The notes below the pieces were generated by a model. The model had not been told where the DNA came from. It saw nothing but the letters and a program-made list of their open reading frames with translations, and searched no databases. The position numbers were made by a program, and so were the translations under genes. This document shows, piece after piece, positions 1-6,933 of a DNA stretch of 53,884 nucleotides. Every line of letters begins with the position of its first letter. Position 1 is the stretch's first letter. The DNA is from Planctomycetota bacterium. Lineage in GTDB: Bacteria > Planctomycetota > Phycisphaerae > Phycisphaerales > Phycisphaeraceae. The stretch covers positions 1 to 53,884 of the forward strand of contig JAJRRC010000017.1 of NCBI GenBank assembly GCA_024279865.1, written 5' to 3'.

Positions 1-101
1 ATGACCGCTTTAACTCGGTCGGCATAACGTTTGTCGGACAGAGAACGATGGGTCCGTTCAAGTTTGGCTATTTCTTTCGGTGGCAATCTGTAATCTCTCA
101 T
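1..101 (-). CDS. IS630-family transposase, N-terminal fragment (runs off window)
   Basis: The minus strand opens with ATG at 99-101 and reads MRDYRLPPKEIAKLERTHRS and onward for 33 codons without a stop to the window edge. The pattern of a basic N-terminus, an HR dipeptide and DKRYADRVKAV is typical of the helix-turn-helix N-terminus of IS630-type transposases, which bind the terminal repeats before the DDE domain. The catalytic part is not in the window at this end. The C-terminus of what is probably the same protein type is seen at 53775-53884. No clear ribosome binding site precedes the ATG. Confidence 0.75.
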   Translation of the reverse strand, partial: MRDYRLPPKEIAKLERTHRSLSDKRYADRVKAV

Positions 102-169
102 AGATATCATTATCGGACATAGATCAGCCCAAAGTTTAAAAACGGGAAAAATCAACTGGAAGCAGTATA
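1..169 (-). mobile_element. IS630-family insertion sequence, partial (transposase 5' end and terminal repeat)
   Basis: The stretch holds the first 33 codons of a transposase reading off the left edge, an untranslated leader, and at 137-169 a terminal repeat of 33 bp. The same 33 bp occur perfectly in inverted orientation at 53745-53777, next to a transposase C-terminus. The element therefore has its left end here and a second copy of its right end at the other edge of the window. The outer end runs into TATA, consistent with the TA target preference known for IS630 elements. The part left of base 1 is outside the window. Confidence 0.85.
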
Positions 170-313
170 TATGAATCATCAGTCATATTATGTGACCAAC
201 ATAGATAGTCTTACGTATCCCAATGTTCAAAATGATGTTGATTTAAATACCAGTCCGTCAGGCATCATGCGTTAAACACAAGCAAAGAATGTAACACAAC
301 AGGAGAAGCAGTC
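170..313. other. Gap between IS end and first gene
   Basis: This short region begins at the outer edge of the IS. On the plus strand an open stretch from ATG 171 to TAA 275 would encode 34 residues starting MNHQSYYVTNIDSL. It could be the remnant of a gene cut by the IS, or it could be chance. No ribosome binding site precedes it. The ribosome binding site for the next gene (GGAG at 302-305) lies at the right end. Nothing else is recognisable. Confidence 0.3.
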
Positions 314-847
314 ATGGCAAATAAAACCAAGCGTAAAGTCCGATCCAAATTTTGGGTCGCTATGTCGCATATTGTTGGTGTGGGAATTTTTTCACCAATT
401 TTGTTACTAATTTTGTTACTAATTTTTGTATGGCCTATTGGCATGCTATTGCGTGGTGTGGTTGTATTTTTTGGCTTGAAGGAAAAGCTACAGGAAGATT
501 TGCTGTTTCAGATGGTCTTGCCGCAAGGCCTTGGGGTCATGGCTTTGGCTGCCGCGACATACTATTCAATGTCACGCATTCACAAGTATTGCATCATGTA
601 CGATCCGCTTAGCTACATTAGGCCTTGCATCATTGCAGGTCGTATTGTAATGCTTGTGATCTTGCCAGTGCCATTGCTTTATCTTTCCCGCATCAACCCC
701 CAACAGCATATTGAAGCCCTCCTCATTGGCAGCTACATCTGTCAAGTTATCAACTATCTGGTTTACACCACCGCCACCCGCTACGCTCTCAAAAACATAA
801 CGCCAGACGTGTGTCCCAAGCAGCAATCTGTCGTGGCGTCAGAATGA
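314..847 (+). CDS. Small four-helix membrane protein, unknown function
   Basis: The 177-residue product has a basic N-terminus (about residues 1-12) followed by four hydrophobic segments, around 20-50, 66-84, 105-125 and 133-150, so it should be an inner-membrane protein. I do not recognise a family. GGAG at 302-305 lies about 8 bases before the ATG, which supports this start. A small tandem duplication in the DNA near 399-424 encodes the ILLLILLLIF part of the first helix. The gene lies between an IS end and a recombinase gene that it faces convergently, with a 34-base gap, so it may be cargo of a mobile region. Confidence 0.65.
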   Translation: MANKTKRKVRSKFWVAMSHIVGVGIFSPILLLILLLIFVWPIGMLLRGVVVFFGLKEKLQEDLLFQMVLPQGLGVMALAAATYYSMSRIHKYCIMYDPLSYIRPCIIAGRIVMLVILPVPLLYLSRINPQQHIEALLIGSYICQVINYLVYTTATRYALKNITPDVCPKQQSVVASE

Positions 848-881
848 TACTGTGACATGCTTGGTTGGCTGTTGGCCCCGC

Positions 882-2540
882 TCATGTCCAGCGATACACA
901 GTGGTTGTGCTGACGCCGGTGATGCGAGCGATTTCTGTGGGCTTGGTTCCTTCTTTGGCCAGCCGTTTGATATGGTCGATTTTGCTTCTGCTGAGGTTGG
1001 GGCCGCCCTTGATGCGAGGTTTGGTGAAGGCGTCTGGGGTCGCTTCGAACATGGGGGCAAGACGGGTATGGACTTTCAGATTGGCGTTGAATACGCTGTC
1101 GAATAAGCGTCGGCCATAGACGTCGGCATGTTCATCTGATGAGAGTTTGCTTCTGCCTTGAAATACGCCTGCGGTCTCTTGGCTACCGCTAGTTTCAAGG
1201 ACTAGTTGGTAGGCGGTTTTTCTTAGGTGCTTGAATGACAATCGGCGAAAATCTGAGTGGTCCTGTTGAATGCGGTCCAGCAGTTTGTTCCAAGCGTTGG
1301 CGAGATGTTGACGGTCGGGACGATTGCCATTTTGGGTTAGCAGTACCCATGGATTGTTTGCAGGTTCCATTGATTTGGTTTCTGACACTAGCCAGTTTAT
1401 CGCTGCGATGGTTTGAGGCCATAAGGCGGCTTTGAATAGTTTTGCTGATTTGCGGCGCACACGCCGAATGTGGGGCGGGTCTTCATTAAGCAGCAAGTCT
1501 TCTTTGCGAAAGCTGATGGCTTCTGATTGTGCGTAGCCCAAATTCAAGCCCATCAGAAGCAGACAGCGTTCATGGTCTGTTGCATAGCGATAGAGTGTGA
1601 CTAATTCTTCATCCGTCCAAGTTTGAGGGCCTTCGGCAGACTTTAGGATTTCATGCTCGGTGAGCAGGCTTCTTTCATTGAAACGCAGAGCATCTTCCCA
1701 GTCTTCTGGAGCACGCCAGTGCCATGTGTCAGAGCGGTGAAGCCAGCGGATGAAGCGGCGAGTTGTCTTCAGGCGATTGTTGACGGTATTGACCGCAAGT
1801 GGCTTACCTTTGGTGCCATGATTGTTGGACACAGGGCGGCTTCGCCAATAATCACCAATACCTTGGATGGCGTCGTAGCCTAGTTGATCGAGTGCGGTGT
1901 CAGGTGCGGCAGCTTTGAGATAGCGAACATCCTTGGGCTCGTTGGCCCCGCCCCGGCCATTTTGGGCAGCAAATTGAGCATAGGCTTCCAGAGCTTGGTA
2001 CAAGGATTGATCAATGCCAGTGTCAGGAATGGGGGTGTGTGCAATGGCAGCGTTTGTTCTGGCCTGCCGAGCACGATGCTCTGCGTATCGCTGATGGCTC
2101 GACTGACCGCGTTCTAGCGACTCAGAATCTACAGGGGTGAAGGCGATGATTTCGGCATAGGTTTGTTGCAGGTGGTATATCCAAATCGCATAGGCATCAT
2201 CATCTGTTGGCCCGCTGGTGTTGTCTGACAGAGAACTCGGGGCCTCCATGGCTGTCTTGCCTTTGCGGATGGCTTGAGCGATCTGCAAGGTCAGGTTGTC
2301 CCATAGCGGTTGGGCTTCAGGCCCATCCCAGTGCAGTGTGTTCTTTTTGGCAGCTTGCTGTGAGATGATTTGCCATAGCCGTTCGAGTTTGGCATTGGCC
2401 AGTATTGCTGCCTGCTCGTCGTGTCCGAGGAGGAAGCGTGGTTGAGTACGTTTGCCTTTGGCATTCAGCTTCCACCCTAAATTGCGTATGTACCCCTTGG
2501 TGGGGTTGAGTGCCATTTCTCTTTTTTTTATTTTTGCCAT
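882..2540 (-). CDS. Tyrosine-recombinase-like integrase with C-terminal resolvase-type HTH
   Basis: The product is 552 residues from the ATG at 2538-2540, which has GGAA about 11 bases upstream. The frame stays open to 2720, but that extension runs through the tmRNA terminator and the upstream repeats, so I reject it. Residues about 250-480 resemble a phage-integrase catalytic domain: an HLR motif at 438-440 and a likely nucleophile Tyr near 475 (DVYGRRLF). The first catalytic Arg is not evident where it is expected; the segment reads GLNLGYAQSEAI. Residues about 515-552 look like a Hin-type helix-turn-helix (KEGTKPTEIARITGVSTTTV). The gene ends 35 bases from the convergent membrane-protein gene and starts about 150 bases from the tmRNA terminator. 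It probably catalyses integration or excision of an element, but activity is uncertain. Confidence 0.8.
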   Translation of the reverse strand: MAKIKKREMALNPTKGYIRNLGWKLNAKGKRTQPRFLLGHDEQAAILANAKLERLWQIISQQAAKKNTLHWDGPEAQPLWDNLTLQIAQAIRKGKTAMEAPSSLSDNTSGPTDDDAYAIWIYHLQQTYAEIIAFTPVDSESLERGQSSHQRYAEHRARQARTNAAIAHTPIPDTGIDQSLYQALEAYAQFAAQNGRGGANEPKDVRYLKAAAPDTALDQLGYDAIQGIGDYWRSRPVSNNHGTKGKPLAVNTVNNRLKTTRRFIRWLHRSDTWHWRAPEDWEDALRFNERSLLTEHEILKSAEGPQTWTDEELVTLYRYATDHERCLLLMGLNLGYAQSEAISFRKEDLLLNEDPPHIRRVRRKSAKLFKAALWPQTIAAINWLVSETKSMEPANNPWVLLTQNGNRPDRQHLANAWNKLLDRIQQDHSDFRRLSFKHLRKTAYQLVLETSGSQETAGVFQGRSKLSSDEHADVYGRRLFDSVFNANLKVHTRLAPMFEATPDAFTKPRIKGGPNLSRSKIDHIKRLAKEGTKPTEIARITGVSTTTVYRWT

Positions 2541-2565
2541 GCAACTATTCCATGTATGGAGTCTT

Positions 2566-2646
2566 GGTTCCGAGCGTATATTATACGTCGTTCTCGGAAC
2601 CCATAGCAAGTGTTTTCGGTACCAAAAAGTGCATTTTCTCGGAACC
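2566..2646. repeat. Cluster of CTCGGAACC repeats upstream of the integrase start
   Basis: CTCGGAACC occurs at 2593-2601 and 2638-2646, a variant (TTTCGGTACC-like) at 2615-2623, and an inverted copy GGTTCCGAG at 2566-2574. The three direct copies are spaced 22 and 23 bases apart, about two helical turns. Between the inverted pair lies the palindrome CGTATATTATACG (2575-2587). The array sits 26-106 bases upstream of the integrase start. It could be an operator for autoregulation or arm-type binding sites of the recombinase. Confidence 0.6.
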
Positions 2647-2683
2647 ATAGGGGTTTTTGGTTTTAATGTACCCCTGAAATAGA

Positions 2684-2731
2684 CATAAAAAAAGCCGTTA
2701 AGTATTGTTTTAAAAAGCACTTAACGGCTTA
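2684..2731 (-). terminator. Rho-independent terminator of tmRNA
   Basis: An 11-bp perfect stem (AGCCGTTAAGT at 2693-2703 with ACTTAACGGCT at 2719-2729) is followed on the minus strand by a run of seven T. It lies about 20 bases beyond the 3' end of the tmRNA. Confidence 0.85.
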
Positions 2732-2750
2732 TCCGAAAGTTCGAAACAAA

Positions 2751-3137
2751 TGGAGCCGGGGGGATTCGAACCCCCGTCCCGTGACAGTTGATAGATCGCC
2801 TCTACACGTTTAGTTGCTGATTTAATCTCAAAGACGTCACCATCAACAACAACGTTGACGTCTTCCAGCCTGAGAAAGGTTTAATCCGCGGACGCTAAGG
2901 CGTCGTCTTTGGACGAGTCTGCTGGTTTTACGCAAGAAAGGTCACCGCAGACAATTGACCTTCTCACGAGACAACCTATTTAGGCTGCCATGCGCATTGG
3001 CTGATTAAAGCCGATGCGGCCGATGACAGAAGTAGTATCTTCAGCATCTATGTTTTTGTACGTAGTTTTACGAGGCCAACGTACACCTCGACGTGCCACA
3101 ACCTACCGGAGCTATCCGGTCGATACCAGTCGGCCCC
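2751..3137 (-). ncRNA. ssrA: Transfer-messenger RNA (tmRNA)
   Basis: The 3' end shows a T-arm with TTCGAAT loop flanked by G/C stems, then CGGCTCC and A. The final CCA is not encoded. Base 3137 begins GGGGCCG, which pairs with that 3' strand over 7 bp including the G-U wobble at position 3 needed for alanine charging. A reading frame at 3045-2980 starts after the sequence CATAGAT with GCT (Ala), reads AEDTTSVIGR, and ends ...MRMAA followed by TAA. It would be a 21-codon tag, longer than the usual 8 to 15 residues, with MAA rather than LAA at the end. The RNA is about 387 nt. It rescues stalled ribosomes and tags the incomplete peptides for proteolysis. An integrase gene lies directly downstream. 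Confidence 0.92.
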
Positions 3138-3155
3138 AAATTGTCAAAGATCAAC

Positions 3156-3181
3156 GCCCCCGGAAGTTCCAGAAGCGCCCC
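3156..3181. repeat. Palindromic C/G-rich element, short copy upstream of tmRNA
   Basis: The core CCCCCGGAAGTTCC is followed by AGAAGCGCCCC. It matches the left part of the dispersed element seen best at 35164-35235 and 36270-36350. It lies about 20 bases upstream of the tmRNA 5' end, inside its likely promoter region. Confidence 0.55.
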
Positions 3182-3288
3182 TGTGTACCTCTATGTTACC
3201 ATATACGTCGGTCAGGGTCATGGAGAAAATAAGCTCCTGTCCTAAAATGATGCTGCGTCAAGAGATTTTTGCGTGAAAGGTTCGTCTT

Positions 3289-4476
3289 ATGGTCAGGCTT
3301 GGCTGCTCAGCACTGGATCAAAACCAACCTGTCCCCAATGAGATTCAACGGGTCATCGGCCATCGCCAACGCATTGCACTGGCGGTGCTGCTCACGGGGC
3401 GATTTGAGCCTGAGGATCCCGCAGTCAAGTCATTTCTTCTGTTCACCGAACAGCACCAAATGAACCTCGACCAATGCTGGGTCATCACCCCACCACCGGA
3501 AGTGTCCCAAGTAGCGCCCCCGGCAGCATCCCCGGACGCGCAAGCAAGTTTGCTTGCGGCTAGTGCTTCGCAGCCTAGTGCGACCAATGATTCTGGCCAC
3601 GAATCTGCTTTTAAACCCATGGCAACATGGTTGATGATCCCCTCAGCGGGGCGGGTGGCGATGGCCTTTATGTCTGCGGTCACGGGCCGGCGAGCGGTCA
3701 AAACAACCGCCCAATTAATCCAAGCAGCCTGCAATGCGCAAGACCCCAAACAACTACGACTCATTCAAGTCCTTCTGGACCCCAGCCAACGACTTGAACA
3801 GCAAGCCACGACCGACGCAGGATTCTCTCACCTAGCAACCCTGCTGTACATGCATCGCTTCATTCGCCCCCCCGCCCCCGCCCCCGGAAGTTCCCTTGGG
3901 AATACTTCTGATAGCGGAGGAATCTCCAGCGGCAATTCCGAAAATTCTTCCGGAGATTCTAAGGATACTTCCGGGGGCGGGGGTTCCGGGGGGGGGTTGG
4001 GTAAAGATTTTGAGGTTTATCATTGGTCGCCGGCGAATCGCGAGCGGTTTGAGGCTGCGATTCGTTTGAGCTATGAAGGCACGCTGGATTGCCCTGCATT
4101 GCGGGGCGTTCGCCACATGGACGACATTATCACGGGACACATGGCAGCGGGCGAATTTGATCCCAAACGCTGGTACGCCCTTTACAAGGGCGATGAACCC
4201 CAGGGCGTTTTGCTTTTGAACAAAGTCTTTGGCCGTCGGGCCTTGGAAGTTGTTTATTTGGGTCTCACGCCTATGGCGCGTGGGCATGGGCTTGGCAGTC
4301 GTCTGGTCCAGACAGCCGTTGATTTGGCTGGCGAGGAACAGATGGACCAGCTTATCTTGGCGGTTGATGAGAAGAACCGACCTGCGAGGCGTCTGTATCA
4401 GCGGTTTGATTTTGTCATCAGCCAACGCAAAGCCGCGATGATTTATCTCTTGCCCGAACACGATCCAAAGCCTTGA
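3289..4476 (+). CDS. GNAT-fold acetyltransferase with long N-terminal half
   Basis: The product has 395 residues; GAAAGG about 9 bases before the ATG supports the start. The C-terminal third (about residues 245-390) is a GNAT domain: it contains a V-Y-L-G-L-T strand followed by the acetyl-CoA loop ARGHGLGSRLV, then a late helix and strand (NRPARRLYQRFDF). GNAT proteins transfer an acyl group from acyl-CoA to an amine; the substrate here cannot be read. The N-terminal half resembles a degenerate second GNAT-like unit but this is only an inference. The two halves are joined by a Ser/Gly/Asn-rich linker (about residues 194-243) encoded entirely by a copy of the dispersed palindromic element, and a shorter copy encodes a Pro/Ala stretch near residue 70. 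Confidence 0.8.
   Translation: MVRLGCSALDQNQPVPNEIQRVIGHRQRIALAVLLTGRFEPEDPAVKSFLLFTEQHQMNLDQCWVITPPPEVSQVAPPAASPDAQASLLAASASQPSATNDSGHESAFKPMATWLMIPSAGRVAMAFMSAVTGRRAVKTTAQLIQAACNAQDPKQLRLIQVLLDPSQRLEQQATTDAGFSHLATLLYMHRFIRPPAPAPGSSLGNTSDSGGISSGNSENSSGDSKDTSGGGGSGGGLGKDFEVYHWSPANRERFEAAIRLSYEGTLDCPALRGVRHMDDIITGHMAAGEFDPKRWYALYKGDEPQGVLLLNKVFGRRALEVVYLGLTPMARGHGLGSRLVQTAVDLAGEEQMDQLILAVDEKNRPARRLYQRFDFVISQRKAAMIYLLPEHDPKP
3493..3540. repeat. Palindromic element, degraded copy inside the GNAT gene
   Basis: CCGGAAGTGTCCCAAG followed by CGCCCCCGG and TCCCCGG matches the element core with mismatches. It is read in frame as a Pro/Ala/Ser-rich stretch of the GNAT protein. Confidence 0.45.
3868..4003. 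repeat. Palindromic element, expanded in-frame copy inside the GNAT gene
   Basis: The copy starts with CCCGCCCCCGGAAGTTCCCTTGGG and ends with an inverted half (ACTTCCGGGGGCGGGGGTTCC then G9). Between them are several TTCCG/CGGAA half-units. The translated linker begins PGSSLGN and ends TSGGGGSGGG, that is, both orientations of the core are read in one frame. Confidence 0.75.
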
Positions 4477-4994
4477 AAACCGCATCGTCACGGACCACCA
4501 CAAACACTTCAGCGAACTCAAAAACGCATTGTCCATTTGTTTGAAAAAAAACGTCATAAAATTTCAAGTTTCCCTTCATCTATGTAGAGGCTGTTTATTT
4601 CAAGAGTTAAAGTTTTTCTCTTTTTTATCCACAATTTCTACAGTCTTTCTGAATAGAGGGTGGAAAAGTTTTCTCTTGTGAATGCAAACCCTTATGCCAC
4701 CGAACCCTGAAAGAATTCGGTGACTTGCGTTTGAGAAAACGCGCTTGAACGGTTTGGCTCTGAGCTTTATGCTGCAACCTTGTGGCAACGGAATGCTGCT
4801 TCAACCGACCTGCCAATACTGATTGCGACCTTGCTCATGTCGTCGGGTCAGAATGCGGTTCATGGGGATATGGGGTTGAACAGGGACGGATCCTTTCATG
4901 TTTGAGTTTGAGCCGTAAGGCGAAGGCTCAATGGGCACCGTTTGGCAACCAGCTTCATACCAACGAAGCTTTATTAAATAAGAATGGAGAGATC
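4477..4994. other. AT-rich region upstream of dnaA with a DnaA box; candidate origin
   Basis: This gap of 518 bases holds an AT-rich stretch around 4548-4640 and a perfect consensus DnaA box TTATCCACA at 4625-4633. A weaker inverted match (GGGTGGAAAA) lies near 4668. Position directly upstream of dnaA is typical for either oriC or for dnaA autoregulation. A single perfect box is too few to call an origin firmly. Minus-strand open frames here lack family features, so I see no gene. Confidence 0.4.
4625..4633 (+). promoter_or_regulatory. DnaA box
   Basis: The sequence TTATCCACA matches the DnaA-box consensus exactly. It lies 362 bases upstream of the dnaA start inside an AT-rich segment. Confidence 0.6.
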
Positions 4995-6533
4995 GTGATC
5001 ACGACCTCTTCGGCGCCTGCCGTTTGCGCACAAATCGTTCAGCACCTAGTCGACCAAGTCGGCCAGTGGAAAGTGGACCAGTGGTTCCCACAGGCTGCTC
5101 AGCTTCAGTATGATGAAGCGAGTCAAACCTTGAGCTTGGCAGTCCCCAGTGATTTTTTTGCCCGTCGTATTGGCCGTCAGTTTTTCGAAGATGTTCGAGT
5201 GGCTGCCCAACAGAAATTAGGCCCGGAACTGGAACTTAAAATCCAAGTTCGCCCCGAATTATTCGAAACAACGCCTACGGCTGGCTCGGCCCATCCTGCC
5301 GTCAAAGCCCCTGAAAACACCCAAAATACAGCGGGTTCTTCTTTTGTAGCCGCATCATCCGTCGCCCCTCGATTGCAACGGCGACCAAAGCCTTCACTGC
5401 GTCATCACCTTGATGATTTTATCGTCGGCCCGAGCAATGAGCTGGCCTTCGCGGCTGCCAATGCCATGGTCCAAGACCCCCATGGCTCAGCGAGCCCGCT
5501 ATTCATCTACGGCGGCTGCGGCCTGGGCAAAACACATTTGCTCCAGGGAATTACGCGACAAATGCGTGAACAGGCTCCTGAAGCCCAAGCGCTTTACCTC
5601 ACGGGTGAAACATTTACCAATGAATTTCTTGCTGCGATGCGAGCTAACAAGCTCGATCAGTTCCGTCGAAAAATGAGACGCCTGGACCTGCTTTGCATTG
5701 ACGATGTGCACTTCATTGCAGGCAAACAGGCCACCCAACAAGAATTTCTTCATAGCTTTGATGCACTAGACCTAGGAGGCGGCCGCATTGTCATGGCCTC
5801 GGACAGTCATCCCAAAGAAATCGAGCAGTTTAAGGAAGTCCTCATCAGCCGATGCGTGCGTGGCATGGTCGCAGAAGTTCGTGAACCTGAACTCGAAACA
5901 CGAACGACGATCATCACAGCCCTGGCCAAACGCCGCAAAATACTACTCAATCCCGCAGCCACCCAACTCGTGGCAGCCCGCTGCATCGGATCGGTTCGTG
6001 AAATCGAAGGGACCCTGACCAAACTACATGCGATGGCGACCCTCACCCGTCATCGATCTCGCAACAGCTCGACGCACACCGGACATACCCAAGAAGGAAT
6101 GACCGAAAACTTCAGGCCTAGCCAAGGGCCAACTTCCGGGGGGGGCGTGATTGGGCCGGCTTTGGTGCAGCAGTTGTTTGCGAGCCATGAGCGTACGCGA
6201 TCCTCTCGACCGGTACATGTGGAAACCATTACAGATGTGGTCTGTGAGCAGCTTGCCGTCGAACGCAACCAGATTCACGGCCCCGGCCGTCACCGCAATG
6301 TGGTCTTGGCTCGAGCAATTATCGCCCATCTCGCGCGTCAGCTCACTTCGATGAGTTTTCCAGAGATCGGCCGAGCCCTTAAGCGGTCGAGCCACTCAAG
6401 CGTGATCGCTTCGACCAAACGCCTCAAGGCTCAACTGAACAAGGGACATACGATTATGCATCCCGTGTCTGGACAGCCAACTCCTTTGGCAGAAGTCACC
6501 GAACGCTGCCGGCTGGCTGTTTGCCGTATTTAA
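4995..6533 (+). CDS. dnaA: Chromosomal replication initiator DnaA
   Basis: DnaA binds and opens the origin and loads the helicase. I place the start at GTG 4995, with GGAG five bases upstream, giving 512 residues; the frame is open further upstream but that part is not DnaA-like. Domain I spans about 1-85, the AAA+ domain about 135-350 with Walker A GGCGLGKTH (173-181) and Walker B CIDDVHF (234-240), and the DNA-binding domain IV about 405-512. Two oddities stand out. Residues 371-384 (NFRPSQGPTSGGG region) are an in-frame copy of the dispersed palindromic element, placed between the AAA+ and DNA-binding domains. In domain IV the usual GGRDHTTV contact loop reads KRSSHSSV, so the conserved Arg-Asp pair is replaced by Ser-Ser while His is kept. 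Confidence 0.95.
   Translation: MITTSSAPAVCAQIVQHLVDQVGQWKVDQWFPQAAQLQYDEASQTLSLAVPSDFFARRIGRQFFEDVRVAAQQKLGPELELKIQVRPELFETTPTAGSAHPAVKAPENTQNTAGSSFVAASSVAPRLQRRPKPSLRHHLDDFIVGPSNELAFAAANAMVQDPHGSASPLFIYGGCGLGKTHLLQGITRQMREQAPEAQALYLTGETFTNEFLAAMRANKLDQFRRKMRRLDLLCIDDVHFIAGKQATQQEFLHSFDALDLGGGRIVMASDSHPKEIEQFKEVLISRCVRGMVAEVREPELETRTTIITALAKRRKILLNPAATQLVAARCIGSVREIEGTLTKLHAMATLTRHRSRNSSTHTGHTQEGMTENFRPSQGPTSGGGVIGPALVQQLFASHERTRSSRPVHVETITDVVCEQLAVERNQIHGPGRHRNVVLARAIIAHLARQLTSMSFPEIGRALKRSSHSSVIASTKRLKAQLNKGHTIMHPVSGQPTPLAEVTERCRLAVCRI
6105..6148. repeat. Palindromic element inside dnaA
   Basis: AACTTCAGGCCTAGCCAAGGG followed by ACTTCCGGGGGGGG is the element in G-rich orientation. An almost identical stretch occurs in the ketoacyl-synthase-like gene on the other strand (14709-14803), where it gives NFRPAQGKASGG against NFRPSQGPTSGG here. 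Confidence 0.85.
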
Positions 6534-6584
6534 TAAATCTGTATTATTCGTTTATGTACAATATGTTAAAAAACAAAAACGAGT

Positions 6585-6618
6585 AACCCCCGCGTCTCAA
6601 GAGCAGACCTCGGGGGTT
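6585..6618. terminator. Hairpin after dnaA, likely terminator
   Basis: AACCCCCG (6585-6592) pairs with CGGGGGTT (6611-6618), with an inner GTCT/AGAC stem. No T run follows on the plus strand, whereas an A-rich run precedes it, so intrinsic termination would work better for minus-strand transcripts. Confidence 0.5.
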
Positions 6619-6868
6619 CGCACCGGGGGTTCGTGGCTCGGCGTTGTGATTACAACCAAGCTACTTGCTGATGAACAGCCGCTCCTTTGGCGTGATTCTA
6701 GATATGTCGCATCTATATCGGTGCGAAGCCTTTACAAATCACCTTTCAACCCCTCTTGATTTCACCTCAATATACCAAAAATAATCGACGGCTATTTTTC
6801 CGCTCAAAATCCAAAAACGCACCAAACACTTCAAAAAACGCCAATTCAGTCTTTTTATACAACCCTCT

Positions 6869-6887
6869 TTATTAGCTCTTCTAATAA
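6869..6887. promoter_or_regulatory. Upstream dyad, candidate LysR-type regulator site
   Basis: TTATTAG and CTAATAA form a perfect 7-bp dyad around a 5-base spacer. Its centre lies 31 bases, about three helical turns, from the centre of the second dyad at 6901-6917. Confidence 0.55.
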
Positions 6888-6896
6888 TCGAGACGG

Positions 6897-6924
6897 TTGA
6901 CATAAGGGTTTCTTATGTTATAGT
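6897..6924 (+). promoter_or_regulatory. Promoter of lysR-gltB-gltD with embedded LTTR box
   Basis: TTGACA (6897-6902) and TATAGT (6919-6924) are separated by 16 bases. The spacer holds the dyad CATAAG/CTTATG (6901-6917), which fits the T-N11-A pattern of LysR-type regulators. Only nine bases separate the -10 box from the lysR ATG, so the transcript may be nearly leaderless. Binding of the regulator here would overlap RNA polymerase and suggests autoregulation. Confidence 0.65.
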
Positions 6925-6933
6925 AGTTGGACT

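Larger units (their letters stand above)
6534..6933. other. Intergenic region between dnaA and lysR
   Basis: The 400 bases hold a strong hairpin (6585-6618) just after dnaA, an AT-rich middle without DnaA boxes, and at the right end two dyads and a sigma-70-like promoter for the lysR-glt operon. The string CTCGGCGTTGTGAT at about 6637-6650 recurs at about 29752-29765 after pgk; its meaning is unknown. I see no gene. Confidence 0.5.

Noticed and set aside
2541-2720. N-terminal extension of the integrase by 60 codons
   Set aside because: It would read through the tmRNA terminator and the CTCGGAACC repeats, and the sequence is not protein-like. ATG 2540 has a plausible ribosome binding site.
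2751-2790. tRNA-like 3' end (T-arm and acceptor)
   Set aside because: The matching 5' acceptor strand is 387 bases away and a tag frame lies between, so this is tmRNA and not a tRNA.
3832-4557. Minus-strand open frame of 241 codons opposite the GNAT gene
   Set aside because: It is the complement of a well-supported GNAT gene with a clear acetyl-CoA motif and has no family features of its own.
4782-4994. N-terminal extension of DnaA by 71 codons
   Set aside because: No family similarity and no ribosome binding site, while GTG 4995 has GGAG at the right distance.
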